A stretch of 39,192 nucleotides of DNA from a bacterium (GCA_020846695.1 JADLDM010000168.1:1-39192); one strand, 5' to 3'. Counted from the first letter of the stretch, positions 1 to 9,220 are shown. Numbers and translations are program-made. Notes: generated by a model from the letters alone, not told the origin.

Positions 1-1
1 T

Positions 2-1060
2 CGCGTGCTGCATGAAACCGGAAGCAAACCGCGCGCACTGATCGTTTCACCAACGCGCGAACTCGCCCTGCAAATCGAAGAATCCCTGAAAGATTACGCG
101 CGCTTCACCGACGTGAGAATTCTCGCTGTTTATGGCGGCGTCGGCTACGGCCCGCAAAATGACGGTCTCAAACGCGGCGTGGACGTGATCGTTGCGACTC
201 CCGGAAGATTACTCGATCATGTTTCGCGCGGCACGCTGAAACTGCACGGCATCCAGATGCTCGTGCTCGATGAAGCCGATCGCATGTTGGACATGGGCTT
301 TCTCCCCGACGTGCGCAGAATCCTCGCGCAGCTTCCGCCAAAGAGACAATCCATGCTGTTCTCCGCGACATTCCCCGATGAAGTCACAAGACTCGCAAAG
401 GAGATGTTGAAAGAACCGAAGCTTGTGCAAATCGGTTCGCGTTCCTCCGCTGCCGGAGGAATTACACACACGGCCTATCCCTGCCCCGCTCACTTGAAAC
501 CCGAATTGCTCGTCGCCATGGTGCGCGATCTGAATTCACCTGCAATTCTCATTTTCACCCGCACCAAGCATCGCGCCGATAAAGTGCAAAAACTTCTTCA
601 GCGCGTCCATATTCACGTCACCACACTGCACAGCGACCGCACACAGCGACAACGAGTCGCAGCGCTGGAAGGTTTCAAGCAGGGCAAGTATCAGGTAATG
701 GTGGCAACCGACATCGCCGCGCGCGGTATTGACATCGAAGGCATCACGCACGTCATCAACTACGACGTGCCCGCCACGCCTGAAGACTACGTCCACCGTA
801 CGGGCCGCACCGCCCGCGCCGAAAAACTCGGCGAAGCTTACACACTTGCTGCTCCCGACGAAGAGATAATTCTCCGCGAAATCGAAAAACACCTCGGCTC
901 TGCGATGTCGCGCGCCGCATTGCCGCATTTCGACTACCTCGTCGCAGCTCCCGAAAAAGCAACCGGACTCCAGAAAACAAGCGGAACTGTCGGCCCGCAA
1001 AAAAAGAGCTTCGCCTCTTCGCATCGCCGTCCCAAAATCCCCCGCAAACTCGGCCGATAA
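2..1060 (+). CDS. DEAD-box ATP-dependent RNA helicase (5' part missing)
   Basis: ATP-dependent RNA helicase of superfamily 2, probably RhlE-like, remodelling RNA or ribosome assembly intermediates in the cytoplasm. The reading frame is already open at the window edge, so the start, the Q motif and the Walker A motif (motif I) lie upstream; the GTG at position 5 is internal. The visible part has motif Ia (PTRELA), Ib (TPGRLLD), motif II (DEAD), motif III (SAT), then the second RecA-like domain with motif IV (ILIFTRTK), motif V (ATDIAARGIDI) and motif VI (HRTGRTAR). The C-terminal tail after about residue 305 is short and basic (ending RRPKIPRKLGR), as is common for RNA contact in this family. 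The gene is followed by a 77-bp gap and the Nramp transporter on the same strand. The family call is secure; the RhlE subfamily is a guess. Confidence 0.95.
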   Translation, partial: RVLHETGSKPRALIVSPTRELALQIEESLKDYARFTDVRILAVYGGVGYGPQNDGLKRGVDVIVATPGRLLDHVSRGTLKLHGIQMLVLDEADRMLDMGFLPDVRRILAQLPPKRQSMLFSATFPDEVTRLAKEMLKEPKLVQIGSRSSAAGGITHTAYPCPAHLKPELLVAMVRDLNSPAILIFTRTKHRADKVQKLLQRVHIHVTTLHSDRTQRQRVAALEGFKQGKYQVMVATDIAARGIDIEGITHVINYDVPATPEDYVHRTGRTARAEKLGEAYTLAAPDEEIILREIEKHLGSAMSRAALPHFDYLVAAPEKATGLQKTSGTVGPQKKSFASSHRRPKIPRKLGR

Positions 1061-1137
1061 TTTCCCCGCCGTTGTTGGTCTCCTGACCGGCAATGACAGC
1101 AACATAACTCTGCCATTCATCACTCATCGTTCGCCCC

Positions 1138-2403
1138 ATGACCTCCGGATCTCTTAAGAATCTGACACGACGCGCCTCGCCCGCTTGGACGAGGTTTTTG
1201 TTGTTCCTGTCAATCATGGGACCGGGAATCATTACCGCCAACGTGGACAATGACGCCGGCGGAATCACAACCTATTCGCAGGCCGGCGCGCACTTCGGAC
1301 TCACTGTTCTCTGGATTTTCATCCCGATGACCGTCGCGCTCATCATGATTCAGGAAATGTCCAATCGCATGGGCGTCGTAACGGGCAAGGGACTTTCCGA
1401 CCTCATTCGCGAAACCTTCGGCGTGCGCTGGACCTTCTACCTGATGCTCGCCCTGCTCGTCACGAACTTCGGGAATGTTGTCGCGGAATTCTCCGGCATC
1501 GCCGCTGCGGGCGAAATGTTCGGAATCCCAAAGTGGATTTCCGTTCCCGTCGCCGCTGCACTCGTCTGGCTGCTGGTGATGAAAGCGAACTATGCAACCA
1601 TCGAGCGCGTCTTTCTGATCGCCGTCCTCTTCTATCTGGCCTATGTCATCGCCGGATTTCAATCCAAACCGGATTGGAAAGAAGTCGGAAATGCTCTCGT
1701 TACTCCGACCTTCTCCGGTAATCGCGACTATCTCCTGATGATCATCGGCGTCATCGGAACCACCATCGCACCGTGGATGCAGTTCTATCAGCAGGCATCC
1801 GTCGTCGAAAAAGAAATTCCGCTCAAACACTACAAGTATTCGCGCATTGACACCTTCGCGGGCGGCGTTGCCGTCAGCATCGTCGCGCTATTCATCGTTG
1901 TTGTCTGCGCTCAAAATCTCTATCCCGCGCACGTCAAAATTGAAGAAGCCGGTCAGGCCGCGCAGGCGCTCGCTCCGCTCGCAGGAGACTTCAGCGCAAT
2001 CCTCTTCGGCCTCGGACTCTTGAATGCAAGTCTGTTCGCCGCTTCCATTCTTCCGCTTTCAACCTCCTACACCATCTGTGAAGCGCTCGGCTGGGAATCC
2101 GGCCTGAACTATCGCTGGGACGAGGCCAAACAATTCTATTCGCTCTACACTGCGTTGATAGTTCTGGGCGCGCTCTTCGTGCTGATTCCCGGACTTCCCT
2201 TGATCCGTGTGATGTTCCTGTCACAAGTCGTTAATGGAATCCTCCTGCCGTTCATTCTGATCCCCATGCTCATCATGGTCAACCGCAAGAAGCTCATGGG
2301 CGACTATGTCAACGGCAAACTCTACAACATCATCTGCTGGGGAATGGTGATCATTCTGAGCAGCCTCTCCGTCGTTTACTTCGGCGGATTGCTCTTCGGT
2401 TGA
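1138..2403 (+). CDS. Nramp-family divalent metal transporter, atypical metal site
   Basis: Inner-membrane secondary transporter of the Nramp (NRAMP/MntH) family, expected to carry a divalent metal with protons. The 421 residues contain about eleven hydrophobic segments and the family opening MGPGIITA. The canonical TM1 metal motif DPGN is replaced by DNDAGG (residues 37-42), and the canonical TM6 segment with MPH is replaced by APWMQFYQQ (residues 211-219). This variant marks a diverged branch; some diverged Nramp relatives are known to carry Mg2+ (NRMTs) and others have unknown substrates, so Mn or Fe cannot be assumed. ATG start with no clear Shine-Dalgarno sequence. It converges with typA across a shared hairpin terminator. 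Family sure, substrate unknown. Confidence 0.9.
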   Translation: MTSGSLKNLTRRASPAWTRFLLFLSIMGPGIITANVDNDAGGITTYSQAGAHFGLTVLWIFIPMTVALIMIQEMSNRMGVVTGKGLSDLIRETFGVRWTFYLMLALLVTNFGNVVAEFSGIAAAGEMFGIPKWISVPVAAALVWLLVMKANYATIERVFLIAVLFYLAYVIAGFQSKPDWKEVGNALVTPTFSGNRDYLLMIIGVIGTTIAPWMQFYQQASVVEKEIPLKHYKYSRIDTFAGGVAVSIVALFIVVVCAQNLYPAHVKIEEAGQAAQALAPLAGDFSAILFGLGLLNASLFAASILPLSTSYTICEALGWESGLNYRWDEAKQFYSLYTALIVLGALFVLIPGLPLIRVMFLSQVVNGILLPFILIPMLIMVNRKKLMGDYVNGKLYNIICWGMVIILSSLSVVYFGGLLFG

Positions 2404-2424
2404 CAAGTATCGGCATTGAAACAA

Positions 2425-2452
2425 AAAAGGCGAGCCATTCGGTTCGCCTTTT
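2425..2452. terminator. Bidirectional rho-independent terminator
   Basis: Stem GGCGAGCC / GGTTCGCC (8 bp with one G-U pair) around an ATTC loop, flanked by six A on the left and four T on the right. It therefore works as an intrinsic terminator on both strands. It lies between the convergent Nramp gene (+) and typA (-), which is the expected place for a shared terminator. Confidence 0.85.
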
Positions 2453-2477
2453 CGATTTTGAGTTTTCGATTTTCCTC
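2450..2477. repeat. Heptanucleotide tract beside typA stop
   Basis: Four consecutive 7-mers in one phase: TTTCGAT, TTTGAGT, TTTCGAT, TTTCCTC. The tract runs from the right edge of the terminator into the typA stop codon. On the minus strand the unit reads ATCGAAA, the same unit seen at 30648 and 33991. Confidence 0.6.
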
Positions 2478-4323
2478 AGTACGCCCGGCCCTCAGCTATC
2501 GCCGCCTTCTTGACCATCTGTTTGCGCACCTCCTCGTTCAAGTAGTACTTGCGCAAACGCAGCGACTGCGGAGTCACTTCCACCAGCTCGTCCTCATTGA
2601 TAAAGGCAATCGCCTCTTCCAAGGACATCGGCCGCGGTGGAGCAATCTTATAGCTATCATCGCTGCCCGAGGCGCGCATATTCGTGAGCTTCTTCTCGCG
2701 CACAATGTTCACCACAATATCGCTGTTCCGGGAATTCTCGCCCACGATCATTCCTTCGTAAACATGCGTCCCGGGAGCGACCAGCAATTCCCCGCGATCC
2801 TGTAAGCTGTCCAGAGCATACGCCGTCACGCGTCCTTCCCGGTCCGCCACCAAAACCCCCGTCGCGCGCTGCGTCACTTCGCCCTCCACAGGACGATATT
2901 CAAGAAATCTCGAATTCATGATTGCCGTTCCGCGCGTCATCGTCAAGAGTATCGGACGAATTCCAATCAAACCGCGCATCGGAACTTCATAGGTCAAGCG
3001 CACCCAGCCCGTCGCGTGATCCGTCATGTGCGTCATCCGCCCGCGGCGAATCCCCAGAGTGCTCGTGATCACGCCGACATATTCTTCGGGACAATCCATC
3101 AGCACCTGTTCATAGGGCTCCATCTTCACTCTGTCAATATCCTTATAGAGCACGCGCGGCTTGCCGACGTTCATCTCGTAGCCCTCGCGACGCATGGTCT
3201 CGATCAAAATCGCCATCTGCAATTCGCCGCGTCCATAAACCCGCGTGCCCTCGCCCGTCTCAGTGTCTTCCACGCGCAGCGCCGGATTTCCTTGAATCTC
3301 CTTGTAGAGACGGTCGCGAATTTGACGCGACGTGACGTATTGTCCTTCGCGTCCCGCAAACGGTGAGTTGTTGACGCTGAACACCATCTCCAACGTCGGT
3401 TCGTCAATCTTCAACGGAGGAAGCGGACGCGGATCCAAGAGCGACGTCACCGTATCACCGATGTCAATGTTCTCCAATCCCGCTACCGCGACAATCTCAC
3501 CCGGACTTGCGCTCTTTGCCTCCACGCGATTCAATCCCTCATACGTGTAAAGCTGCACGACCTTCGTCTGCTTGCGATCGCCGATCTGCTTGGCAAGCAT
3601 CACCTGCTCGCCCTGCTTAATCATCCCGTTTGTCACGCGACCGATCCCGATGCGCCCGACGTAATCGTTATACTCCAGCGTCGTAATCTGCATCTGAAGC
3701 GGAGCTTCATCATCATACGTCGGCGCCGGTATCTTGTCGAATAACATGCGGAAGAGCGGCATCAAGCTCTCACCCTGCTGATCAAGCTGCAAAGTGGCCG
3801 TGCCCGCTTTCGCGTTCGTATAGACAACCGGAAAGTGACACTGCTCTTCCGATGCATCCAAATCGAGAAACAGTTCGAGCACTTCATCAAGCACCGCGCC
3901 GATTCTTGCATCAGGCCGGTCAATCTTGTTGATCACGACAATCGGCGAAAGTCCCGCCTCCAGCGCATTCGCAAGCACATAGCGCGTCTGCGGAAGCGGC
4001 CCTTCGCTCGCGTCCACCAACAGCAGACAGCCGTCAACCATCTTCAACACGCGCTGCACCTGACCGCCAAAATCAGCGTGCCCCGGCGTGTCCACGATGT
4101 TGATCAGATTGTCCTGCCAATGAATCGTCGTATTCTTCGAGAGAATCGTAATGCCCTTCTCTCTTTCGAGATCGAGCTTATCCATCACGCGCTCTGCGAC
4201 GTGCTGATTGGCGCGAAATACCCCCGCCTGATGAAGCATCGCATCCACCAGCGTCGTCTTCCCGTGGTCAACGTGCGCGATAATCGCCACATTCCGAATG
4301 TTGTCTCTTGTCTTCAGAGCCAC
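2476..4323 (-). CDS. typA: Ribosome-associated GTPase TypA/BipA
   Basis: Translational GTPase of the EF-G-like superfamily that binds the ribosome and supports 50S assembly and growth under stress. All G motifs are visible: G1 AHVDHGKT (residues 16-23), G2 GITI (57-60), G3 DTPGH (78-82) and G4 NKID (132-135), then the beta-barrel domain 2, the EF-G-like C-terminal folds and the TypA-specific C-terminal domain. The 615-residue length is normal for the family. Translation starts at GTG, with AAGGA about 10 nt upstream. It is the last gene of a minus-strand cluster, 40 bp after purC, and ends at the bidirectional terminator. Confidence 0.98.
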   Translation of the reverse strand: MALKTRDNIRNVAIIAHVDHGKTTLVDAMLHQAGVFRANQHVAERVMDKLDLEREKGITILSKNTTIHWQDNLINIVDTPGHADFGGQVQRVLKMVDGCLLLVDASEGPLPQTRYVLANALEAGLSPIVVINKIDRPDARIGAVLDEVLELFLDLDASEEQCHFPVVYTNAKAGTATLQLDQQGESLMPLFRMLFDKIPAPTYDDEAPLQMQITTLEYNDYVGRIGIGRVTNGMIKQGEQVMLAKQIGDRKQTKVVQLYTYEGLNRVEAKSASPGEIVAVAGLENIDIGDTVTSLLDPRPLPPLKIDEPTLEMVFSVNNSPFAGREGQYVTSRQIRDRLYKEIQGNPALRVEDTETGEGTRVYGRGELQMAILIETMRREGYEMNVGKPRVLYKDIDRVKMEPYEQVLMDCPEEYVGVITSTLGIRRGRMTHMTDHATGWVRLTYEVPMRGLIGIRPILLTMTRGTAIMNSRFLEYRPVEGEVTQRATGVLVADREGRVTAYALDSLQDRGELLVAPGTHVYEGMIVGENSRNSDIVVNIVREKKLTNMRASGSDDSYKIAPPRPMSLEEAIAFINEDELVEVTPQSLRLRKYYLNEEVRKQMVKKAAIAEGRAY

Positions 4324-4363
4324 CTGCTTGAAATCCTTAAGTTACTTCAACCGCCTTCACCAC

Positions 4364-5230
4364 TCATCGCATCAATCTGTCCGCAATATCTTCGTAGGCA
4401 CGCGCCGTGAGTTCCACAATCTGCGCGGGCAACTCAGGCCCCGGAGGAGTCTTGTCCCAAGTCAATGTCTCAAGATAATTCCGCACAATCTGCTTGTCCA
4501 AACTGTTCTGCTCTCTTCCCGGCGCATACTGATCCGAGGGCCAGAAGCGCGAACTGTCGGGAGTCAAAACTTCATCGCACAGCGCAATCTCGCCATCAAT
4601 CACTCCAAATTCAAACTTCGTATCAGCAATCAATATCCCCCGCTCCCGTGCGTAGTCCCGACCCGCGCAATAAATCTGCAAAGAGAGATCGCGCAGCTTC
4701 GTCGCCATTTCCATTCCCACGATATCGCATGTCCGCGCAAAATCAATATTCTCGTCGTGCCCGCTGGTGGCTTTTGTCGCCGGTGTGTAGAGCGGCTCCG
4801 GAAACGCGTCAGCATGAAGCATTCCCTCGGGCAGTTTGTGACCGCAAACAGCGCCTGTCCGCTTGTAATCTTTCCAGCCCGAACCGGTGATAAACCCGCG
4901 CACCACACACTCCACCGGAAGCATCTCCGCGCGCTTGACCACTTCAATCTGTCCCGATGTCGTATCCGGCAGACTCTCAGCAAATCCGCGCGCAAAATCC
5001 GAATAGTCGCCCAGAACCAAGTGGTTGCCCACAATCTGAGCAAACTTACGCATCCAAAATCTCGTTACACGATTCAACACCGCGCCCTTGTTCGGAATCG
5101 CCGTCGGCAGCACCACGTCAAAGGCCGACACGCGGTTCGACGTCACGAACACCAAGTGCTGCGCGTCGAGTTCATAAATGTCGCGGACCTTTCCGCGGCC
5201 CAAAAGCGGAAGCGTCAAAGTGGTAGACAT
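4364..5230 (-). CDS. purC: SAICAR synthetase (phosphoribosylaminoimidazole-succinocarboxamide synthase)
   Basis: Catalyses ATP-dependent joining of aspartate to CAIR to form SAICAR in de novo purine synthesis (cytoplasm). Diagnostic pieces are GRGKVRDIYEL near the N-terminus (residues 11-21), SNRVSAFDVVLP (about 31-42), VRGFITGSGWKDYKRTG (about 109-125) and the DTKFEFG stretch (about 204-210). The length of 288 residues fits the longer PurC form found in many Bacteroidetes-like bacteria and yeast. ATG start; no strong Shine-Dalgarno, the upstream 50 bp being an A/G-rich heptad tract. It lies between the TauE-like transporter gene and typA on the same strand. Confidence 0.97.
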   Translation of the reverse strand: MSTTLTLPLLGRGKVRDIYELDAQHLVFVTSNRVSAFDVVLPTAIPNKGAVLNRVTRFWMRKFAQIVGNHLVLGDYSDFARGFAESLPDTTSGQIEVVKRAEMLPVECVVRGFITGSGWKDYKRTGAVCGHKLPEGMLHADAFPEPLYTPATKATSGHDENIDFARTCDIVGMEMATKLRDLSLQIYCAGRDYARERGILIADTKFEFGVIDGEIALCDEVLTPDSSRFWPSDQYAPGREQNSLDKQIVRNYLETLTWDKTPPGPELPAQIVELTARAYEDIADRLMR

Positions 5231-5240
5231 GGCAAAAAAG

Positions 5241-5275
5241 GAAATGAGATGAAGGATGAGAGCAGAAAAATAAGA
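5241..5275. repeat. Heptanucleotide tract upstream of purC
   Basis: Five in-phase 7-mers on the plus strand: GAAATGA, GATGAAG, GATGAGA, GCAGAAA, AATAAGA. It fills most of the 51-bp gap between purC and the TauE-like gene and occupies the place where a purC ribosome-binding site would be. Confidence 0.5.
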
Positions 5276-5281
5276 GGCGAC

Positions 5282-6082
5282 TCAGTCGCGCCACAACATG
5301 CGAATCGCCACAATCAACAGATAAGCCGCAAACAACCAGCGAAACATCTTCACCGAGCCGCGCTGATTCAATTTGCTGCCGATCGGTCCGCCAATCAGAG
5401 TGCCGATCAACACAGGCAGCGCGTAGGCCGGATAAACGTAACCGATCGAGCCCTCGGGAAGCCCCGTCGCATGCCAACCACTCACGATATAGCCGGTCAT
5501 TCCCGCAAGCGACGTCACCACGCCGATCATACTGCTTGTGCCAACTGCGAACTCAGCGGGAGTCTTGATCACAAACAGCATCACCGGAACCATCAGCACG
5601 CCGCCCGCGACGCCGATATACGCCGACAAAAATCCCGTCGCCGCGCCCAAAAGCATGTAGGGCCATACGTGAAAATGATATTCGCCGCCGTCGTGACCCT
5701 TCAATGGCGAAACAAAAATCGCAGCGCTGATCAAAGCAAAGATCGCAAAGGTCGTACGCAACGTCTCCGGCGCCGACTTGACCGCGAGCGACGAGCCTGC
5801 AAAAGAAAAAAGCAGCGCAGACAAAGCCAGGACCTTGAACGCCCCCCAATGCACGCGCTTCGCTCGCGCATAAGTCACGCCCGCAGAGACCGAAGTTCCC
5901 AGTATGGCAAAAAGAGTCGAACTGAAAACGAGAGGATAAAGAACCGATTCAGGAATCTGCTGCGCGTGAGCAACCGCCAATAAAACCGGCGTGATTATCA
6001 GCGCGCCGCCAATCCCGAGATAGCCTCCCAACACTCCCGTCACAATCCCAACCGCCAAGAGCCCGAACAATGCGAGCAACAT
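5282..6082 (-). CDS. TauE/SafE family membrane transporter
   Basis: Multi-spanning inner-membrane protein of the TauE/SafE (formerly DUF81/UPF0721) family; characterised members export sulfite, sulfoacetate or related anions, but the substrate here cannot be read from sequence. The 266 residues form two similar halves of hydrophobic segments, each opening with the family's glycine-rich turn: GVLGGYLGIGGALIITPVL (about residues 17-35) and GFLSAYIGVAGGVLMVPVML (about 154-173). This is the usual duplicated topology. The start is ATG, with AAGGA in the overlapping end of ctpA, which finishes 6 bp earlier. Neighbours are ctpA upstream and purC downstream; no sulfur-metabolism gene is nearby. Confidence 0.92.
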   Translation of the reverse strand: MLLALFGLLAVGIVTGVLGGYLGIGGALIITPVLLAVAHAQQIPESVLYPLVFSSTLFAILGTSVSAGVTYARAKRVHWGAFKVLALSALLFSFAGSSLAVKSAPETLRTTFAIFALISAAIFVSPLKGHDGGEYHFHVWPYMLLGAATGFLSAYIGVAGGVLMVPVMLFVIKTPAEFAVGTSSMIGVVTSLAGMTGYIVSGWHATGLPEGSIGYVYPAYALPVLIGTLIGGPIGSKLNQRGSVKMFRWLFAAYLLIVAIRMLWRD

Positions 6083-6088
6083 GCTCCG

Positions 6089-7780
6089 CTATTCCTTCTG
6101 CTCCGGCGACTTCAAGCTCGTGTCGGTTACCGCAAGAACCCGCGAATATTCTCCCGAGTTGTGCAGCACTTCAACCGCGCGCAAAATCTGCGGATCATGG
6201 TCGAAACCCGACTCGACTCGCCCGCGCGAACCATACAACGAATTTGCCATCTCCGTTTCCAAACTCGTCAGTATGAAATCGCGCTCGCTTTCAAAATCCC
6301 GATCACGCACGCGCTCAAGATAGGATTCGATATGGGCAAACTCCGACTCCACGCTGTCCGATAGCTGATATTCCCCAAGAATCTCGCGAATCTTCTGAAG
6401 CTCTTTCCCGCCCGAAACGTCATAAGAGAAATCGCGCTCCACAAGCCAATCGTGAAAGGCCGAGATCATCTCTTCCGACACCACCGCATCCGTCACGTGC
6501 GCGTTCTCGGCAAGATACTCGTTCACAAAATCAAAAAATGTGCCCTGCCGCCACAGTTCCACTCCCAAATCACCGGGTTGTGGAGCATCAATGCGGATGT
6601 CCGGCAAAATCCCACCGCCCCCTTCCACCTCGCGACCGTTCCGTGTGCTGAAGGCGCTGTCCGGAGATTCATCAGGATCATGAACCACCACTTCATCTTC
6701 CTCGCCGAAGTAATCCACCTTCTGGATCAATCTTCCCGACGGCGTAAAATACTTCGCGGTGGTAAGTTTCAGAGCTTCGCCCGTCTCAAATGAAATCACC
6801 GACTGCACAAGTCCCTTCCCGAAAGTCGGCTCGCCAACCAACACGCCGCGATCCAAATCCTGAATCGCGCCCGCGACAATCTCCGATGCAGACGCCGATC
6901 CGCCGTCCACCAAAACAACAAGCGGAATATCTTTCGCAGCAGGATCGCTCGCAAGTTTGAACGTGCGGTTCGCGTCGCCCGTGCGTCCTTTCGTCGAGAC
7001 AACCACTTCGCCCTTATCCAAAAACTTCTGCAACACACCGACTGCGGAACTCATCAGGCCGCCCGGGTTGCCGCGCAAATCAAGCACCAGTGACTCCATC
7101 CCGTTGCTGCGCAAATCCGCGAGCGCTTCATCCATCTCAAGCGGTGCGCGCGTCGAAAAATGAGCAAGCTTTATATAGCCGATACCCGGCTCGATGAAAC
7201 CCCAGTAGTTCACGTCTTTCACGTCAATGATCTGTCGCGAAAGCGTAAACGAAATCGGCTCCGCCGATCCGGATCGCTCAATCTTCAACTCAACCTGACT
7301 GCCCGGATCCCCCCGCAAAACTCGCGATGCGTCCCGCGTCGTCATCCCCACCGTAGACTTCCCGTCCACTTCAACCACGCGATCCCCCGAGCGAATTCCC
7401 ACGCGCTGCGCAGGCGAATCATCCATCGCGGAAATCACCGTCAAAACCTTGTCCGCCCCGCGCACGCCGATCTCAATCCCCACACCGCCGTACTTGCCGT
7501 ACGTGATCACGTCCAGATCGTCCGTGTCCTCTTCTGGAATGAAAACCGTATACGGATCAAGCGTCGAGAGCATTCCGTCAATCCCCGCGCGAATGAACTC
7601 GTCGGGATCAACCGAATCTACATAACGCAGGCTGATCTCGCGATAAATATCGCCGAAAACGCCCATGTTGTGATGAATCTTTTCGTAAAGTTCATCCTGT
7701 GACGGCGGCTCGGTCCCCGCGAAAACAATCACGGGAAACAGAAGCAGAATCAAGACACGGTTCAACATAACGGCTCTCAT
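6089..7780 (-). CDS. S41-family C-terminal processing protease (CtpA/Prc-like)
   Basis: Exported serine protease of family S41 that degrades or trims periplasmic proteins from the C-terminus. Order: signal peptide (hydrophobic LNRVLILLLFPVIVFA), a helical region with the S41 signature LDPYTVFIP, a PDZ domain (GGVGIEIG ... GIRSGDRVVEVDG), then the catalytic core with LDLRGNPGG, GGSASASEI and GEPTFGKG. By alignment with E. coli Prc (Ser430/Lys455) the catalytic pair is the second Ser of GGSAS and the Lys of FGKG, 25 residues apart as in Prc. A roughly 150-residue C-terminal extension follows, helical and rich in Glu and Arg, of unknown role. The frame is open further upstream, but a start at 7780 (or ATG 7768) puts the signal peptide first and avoids overlap with tmk. 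Confidence 0.95.
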   Translation of the reverse strand: MRAVMLNRVLILLLFPVIVFAGTEPPSQDELYEKIHHNMGVFGDIYREISLRYVDSVDPDEFIRAGIDGMLSTLDPYTVFIPEEDTDDLDVITYGKYGGVGIEIGVRGADKVLTVISAMDDSPAQRVGIRSGDRVVEVDGKSTVGMTTRDASRVLRGDPGSQVELKIERSGSAEPISFTLSRQIIDVKDVNYWGFIEPGIGYIKLAHFSTRAPLEMDEALADLRSNGMESLVLDLRGNPGGLMSSAVGVLQKFLDKGEVVVSTKGRTGDANRTFKLASDPAAKDIPLVVLVDGGSASASEIVAGAIQDLDRGVLVGEPTFGKGLVQSVISFETGEALKLTTAKYFTPSGRLIQKVDYFGEEDEVVVHDPDESPDSAFSTRNGREVEGGGGILPDIRIDAPQPGDLGVELWRQGTFFDFVNEYLAENAHVTDAVVSEEMISAFHDWLVERDFSYDVSGGKELQKIREILGEYQLSDSVESEFAHIESYLERVRDRDFESERDFILTSLETEMANSLYGSRGRVESGFDHDPQILRAVEVLHNSGEYSRVLAVTDTSLKSPEQKE

Positions 7781-7797
7781 GCACTCTTTTGTGAAAT

Positions 7798-8418
7798 CTA
7801 TTTCCCCGCAAGCAACGGAGCAACCTCCGCGCATATTCGCTCAAATACCTGCTCTTCATTTTGCCGCGCATCTATCACCCGCACGCGCTCAGGGTGACGC
7901 TTTGCAAGCGCAAGATATCCTTCGCGCACCCGCTCAAAAAACTCGCGCGGATTTCGCTCCAGACGATCCGGTTTGCTCCCCGCCGAATTTCGACGCGCTT
8001 CGGACGTGGAGTAATCCACGTCCAAATACAGCGTCAAATCGGGCGCAAGATTCCCCGTCGCAAACACATTCACTTTCTCCACTTCCTCGAGGCCCAATTC
8101 CCGTCCCGCTCCCTGATAGGCTGTCGAAGAATCCGCATAGCGATCCGCGATCACGACGGCTCTTGTCCTCTTCAGATGCGGCCTGATTACGTCATCCACA
8201 AGCTGCGCGCGCGAAGCAGAATAGAGCAGAAACTCAGCACGCGCAGAAATGTGACTCTCGGGATTCAACAAGAGCGCCCGCACCGCTTCACCCGTAGCTG
8301 TGCCGCCCGGCTCGCGCGTCGTCAGCACATCATAATCCTTCGCGCGCAGCCAGTCCGCAAGCTTGGCAATCTGCGTGGACTTCCCCGAACCGTCTATTCC
8401 CTCAAAGCTGATCAGCAT
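7798..8418 (-). CDS. tmk: Thymidylate kinase
   Basis: Phosphorylates dTMP to dTDP with ATP for DNA synthesis. The chosen ATG places the P-loop FEGIDGSGKSTQ at residues 4-15. Further family marks are REPGGT, the DR(Y)ADSSTAYQGAGR segment that binds dTMP and a basic LID region (RRNSAGSKPDRLERNP). The length of 206 residues is typical. The open frame continues 17 codons upstream inside lgt, but that extension is not conserved in the family. The chosen start overlaps the end of lgt by 17 bp, suggesting coupled translation, and ctpA follows after 17 bp. Confidence 0.97.
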   Translation of the reverse strand: MLISFEGIDGSGKSTQIAKLADWLRAKDYDVLTTREPGGTATGEAVRALLLNPESHISARAEFLLYSASRAQLVDDVIRPHLKRTRAVVIADRYADSSTAYQGAGRELGLEEVEKVNVFATGNLAPDLTLYLDVDYSTSEARRNSAGSKPDRLERNPREFFERVREGYLALAKRHPERVRVIDARQNEEQVFERICAEVAPLLAGK

Positions 8419-9220
8419 CGTGCGTCGCTTCCAAAGGTTTCCGCATGAGCAGATAGATTCCCGCAACAATCATCGCAAGGGAGATCACTCGCGAGAAAGT
8501 CAGCAGATGATCTCCGATCCTGCTCAATATCATCCCCTCTTCGTACCAGCGCAGCCCCTCCACGTAGTATCGCCACACGCCGTACAGCACAAGAAACACG
8601 CCTGTCACAACTCCCTCCGCGCGAGGCTTGCGATCAAACCAAAGCAGGAACGCAAACAAACAGAGCATCGCGAGTGTTTCATAGATCTGTGTCGGATGGA
8701 TATGCTGATGCGGATAGACTGATCCGGCCAAACTCGACTCGGGAAACACCACGCCCCACGGCACGCTGCATGCGTGTCCAAAACAACAGCCGTTCAGAAA
8801 GCAGCCCACTCTGCCAAACGCAATTCCCAAAGCGAGCGACGGAATCAGCACGTCCGTCAGCGTGAGAAATCTTGCCTCGCGCTTTCTGGACATCCACCAC
8901 GCGCCGCCAAATCCCGCGACCACGCCGCCCAACAAAACCAATCCCGCAATTCCAATCGTGCCGTCCTTCTGAATCGGCGAAATCACATCCAGCCAGCGGC
9001 CTTGAAATTCGTCCGAGTGCGTAAACACATACGCGATTCTTCCCCCCGCAAGACCGAACAACAGCGCAGCCACCGAAACATCCATCACTGTCTTGCCTTC
9101 AAGTCCGCGATTCGGCGCCCGCCTCGACGCAATCCAAATCCCGAAACCAAACGCAAGCGCCAGCATCAGCCCATAACTATGCAGAGCAAACGGCCCTATC
9201 TTGAAGATGATCGGATGCAA
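8402..9220 (-). CDS. lgt: Prolipoprotein diacylglyceryl transferase
   Basis: Inner-membrane enzyme that transfers diacylglycerol from phosphatidylglycerol to the lipobox cysteine of prolipoproteins, the first step of lipoprotein maturation. It has about seven hydrophobic segments and the classic N-terminus (HPIIFKIGPFALHSYGLML). The Lgt signature appears as GRVGCFLNGCCFG, the cysteine-rich version found in many non-proteobacterial Lgts, followed by HPTQIYE. The start is TTG (positions 9218-9220), supported by the N-terminus matching the family and an AGAGGAA box upstream; the next Met is inside TM1. It overlaps tmk by 17 bp. A clear lipoprotein substrate is encoded in this window at 36208. 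Confidence 0.96.
   Translation of the reverse strand: MHPIIFKIGPFALHSYGLMLALAFGFGIWIASRRAPNRGLEGKTVMDVSVAALLFGLAGGRIAYVFTHSDEFQGRWLDVISPIQKDGTIGIAGLVLLGGVVAGFGGAWWMSRKREARFLTLTDVLIPSLALGIAFGRVGCFLNGCCFGHACSVPWGVVFPESSLAGSVYPHQHIHPTQIYETLAMLCLFAFLLWFDRKPRAEGVVTGVFLVLYGVWRYYVEGLRWYEEGMILSRIGDHLLTFSRVISLAMIVAGIYLLMRKPLEATHDADQL

Noticed and set aside
4298-5983. Open frame of 561 codons on the plus strand opposite purC and the TauE-like gene
   Set aside because: It lies wholly antisense to two well-recognised genes, is rich in Arg/His/Gln as expected from reading GC-biased codons backwards, and shows no domain or ribosome-binding site.
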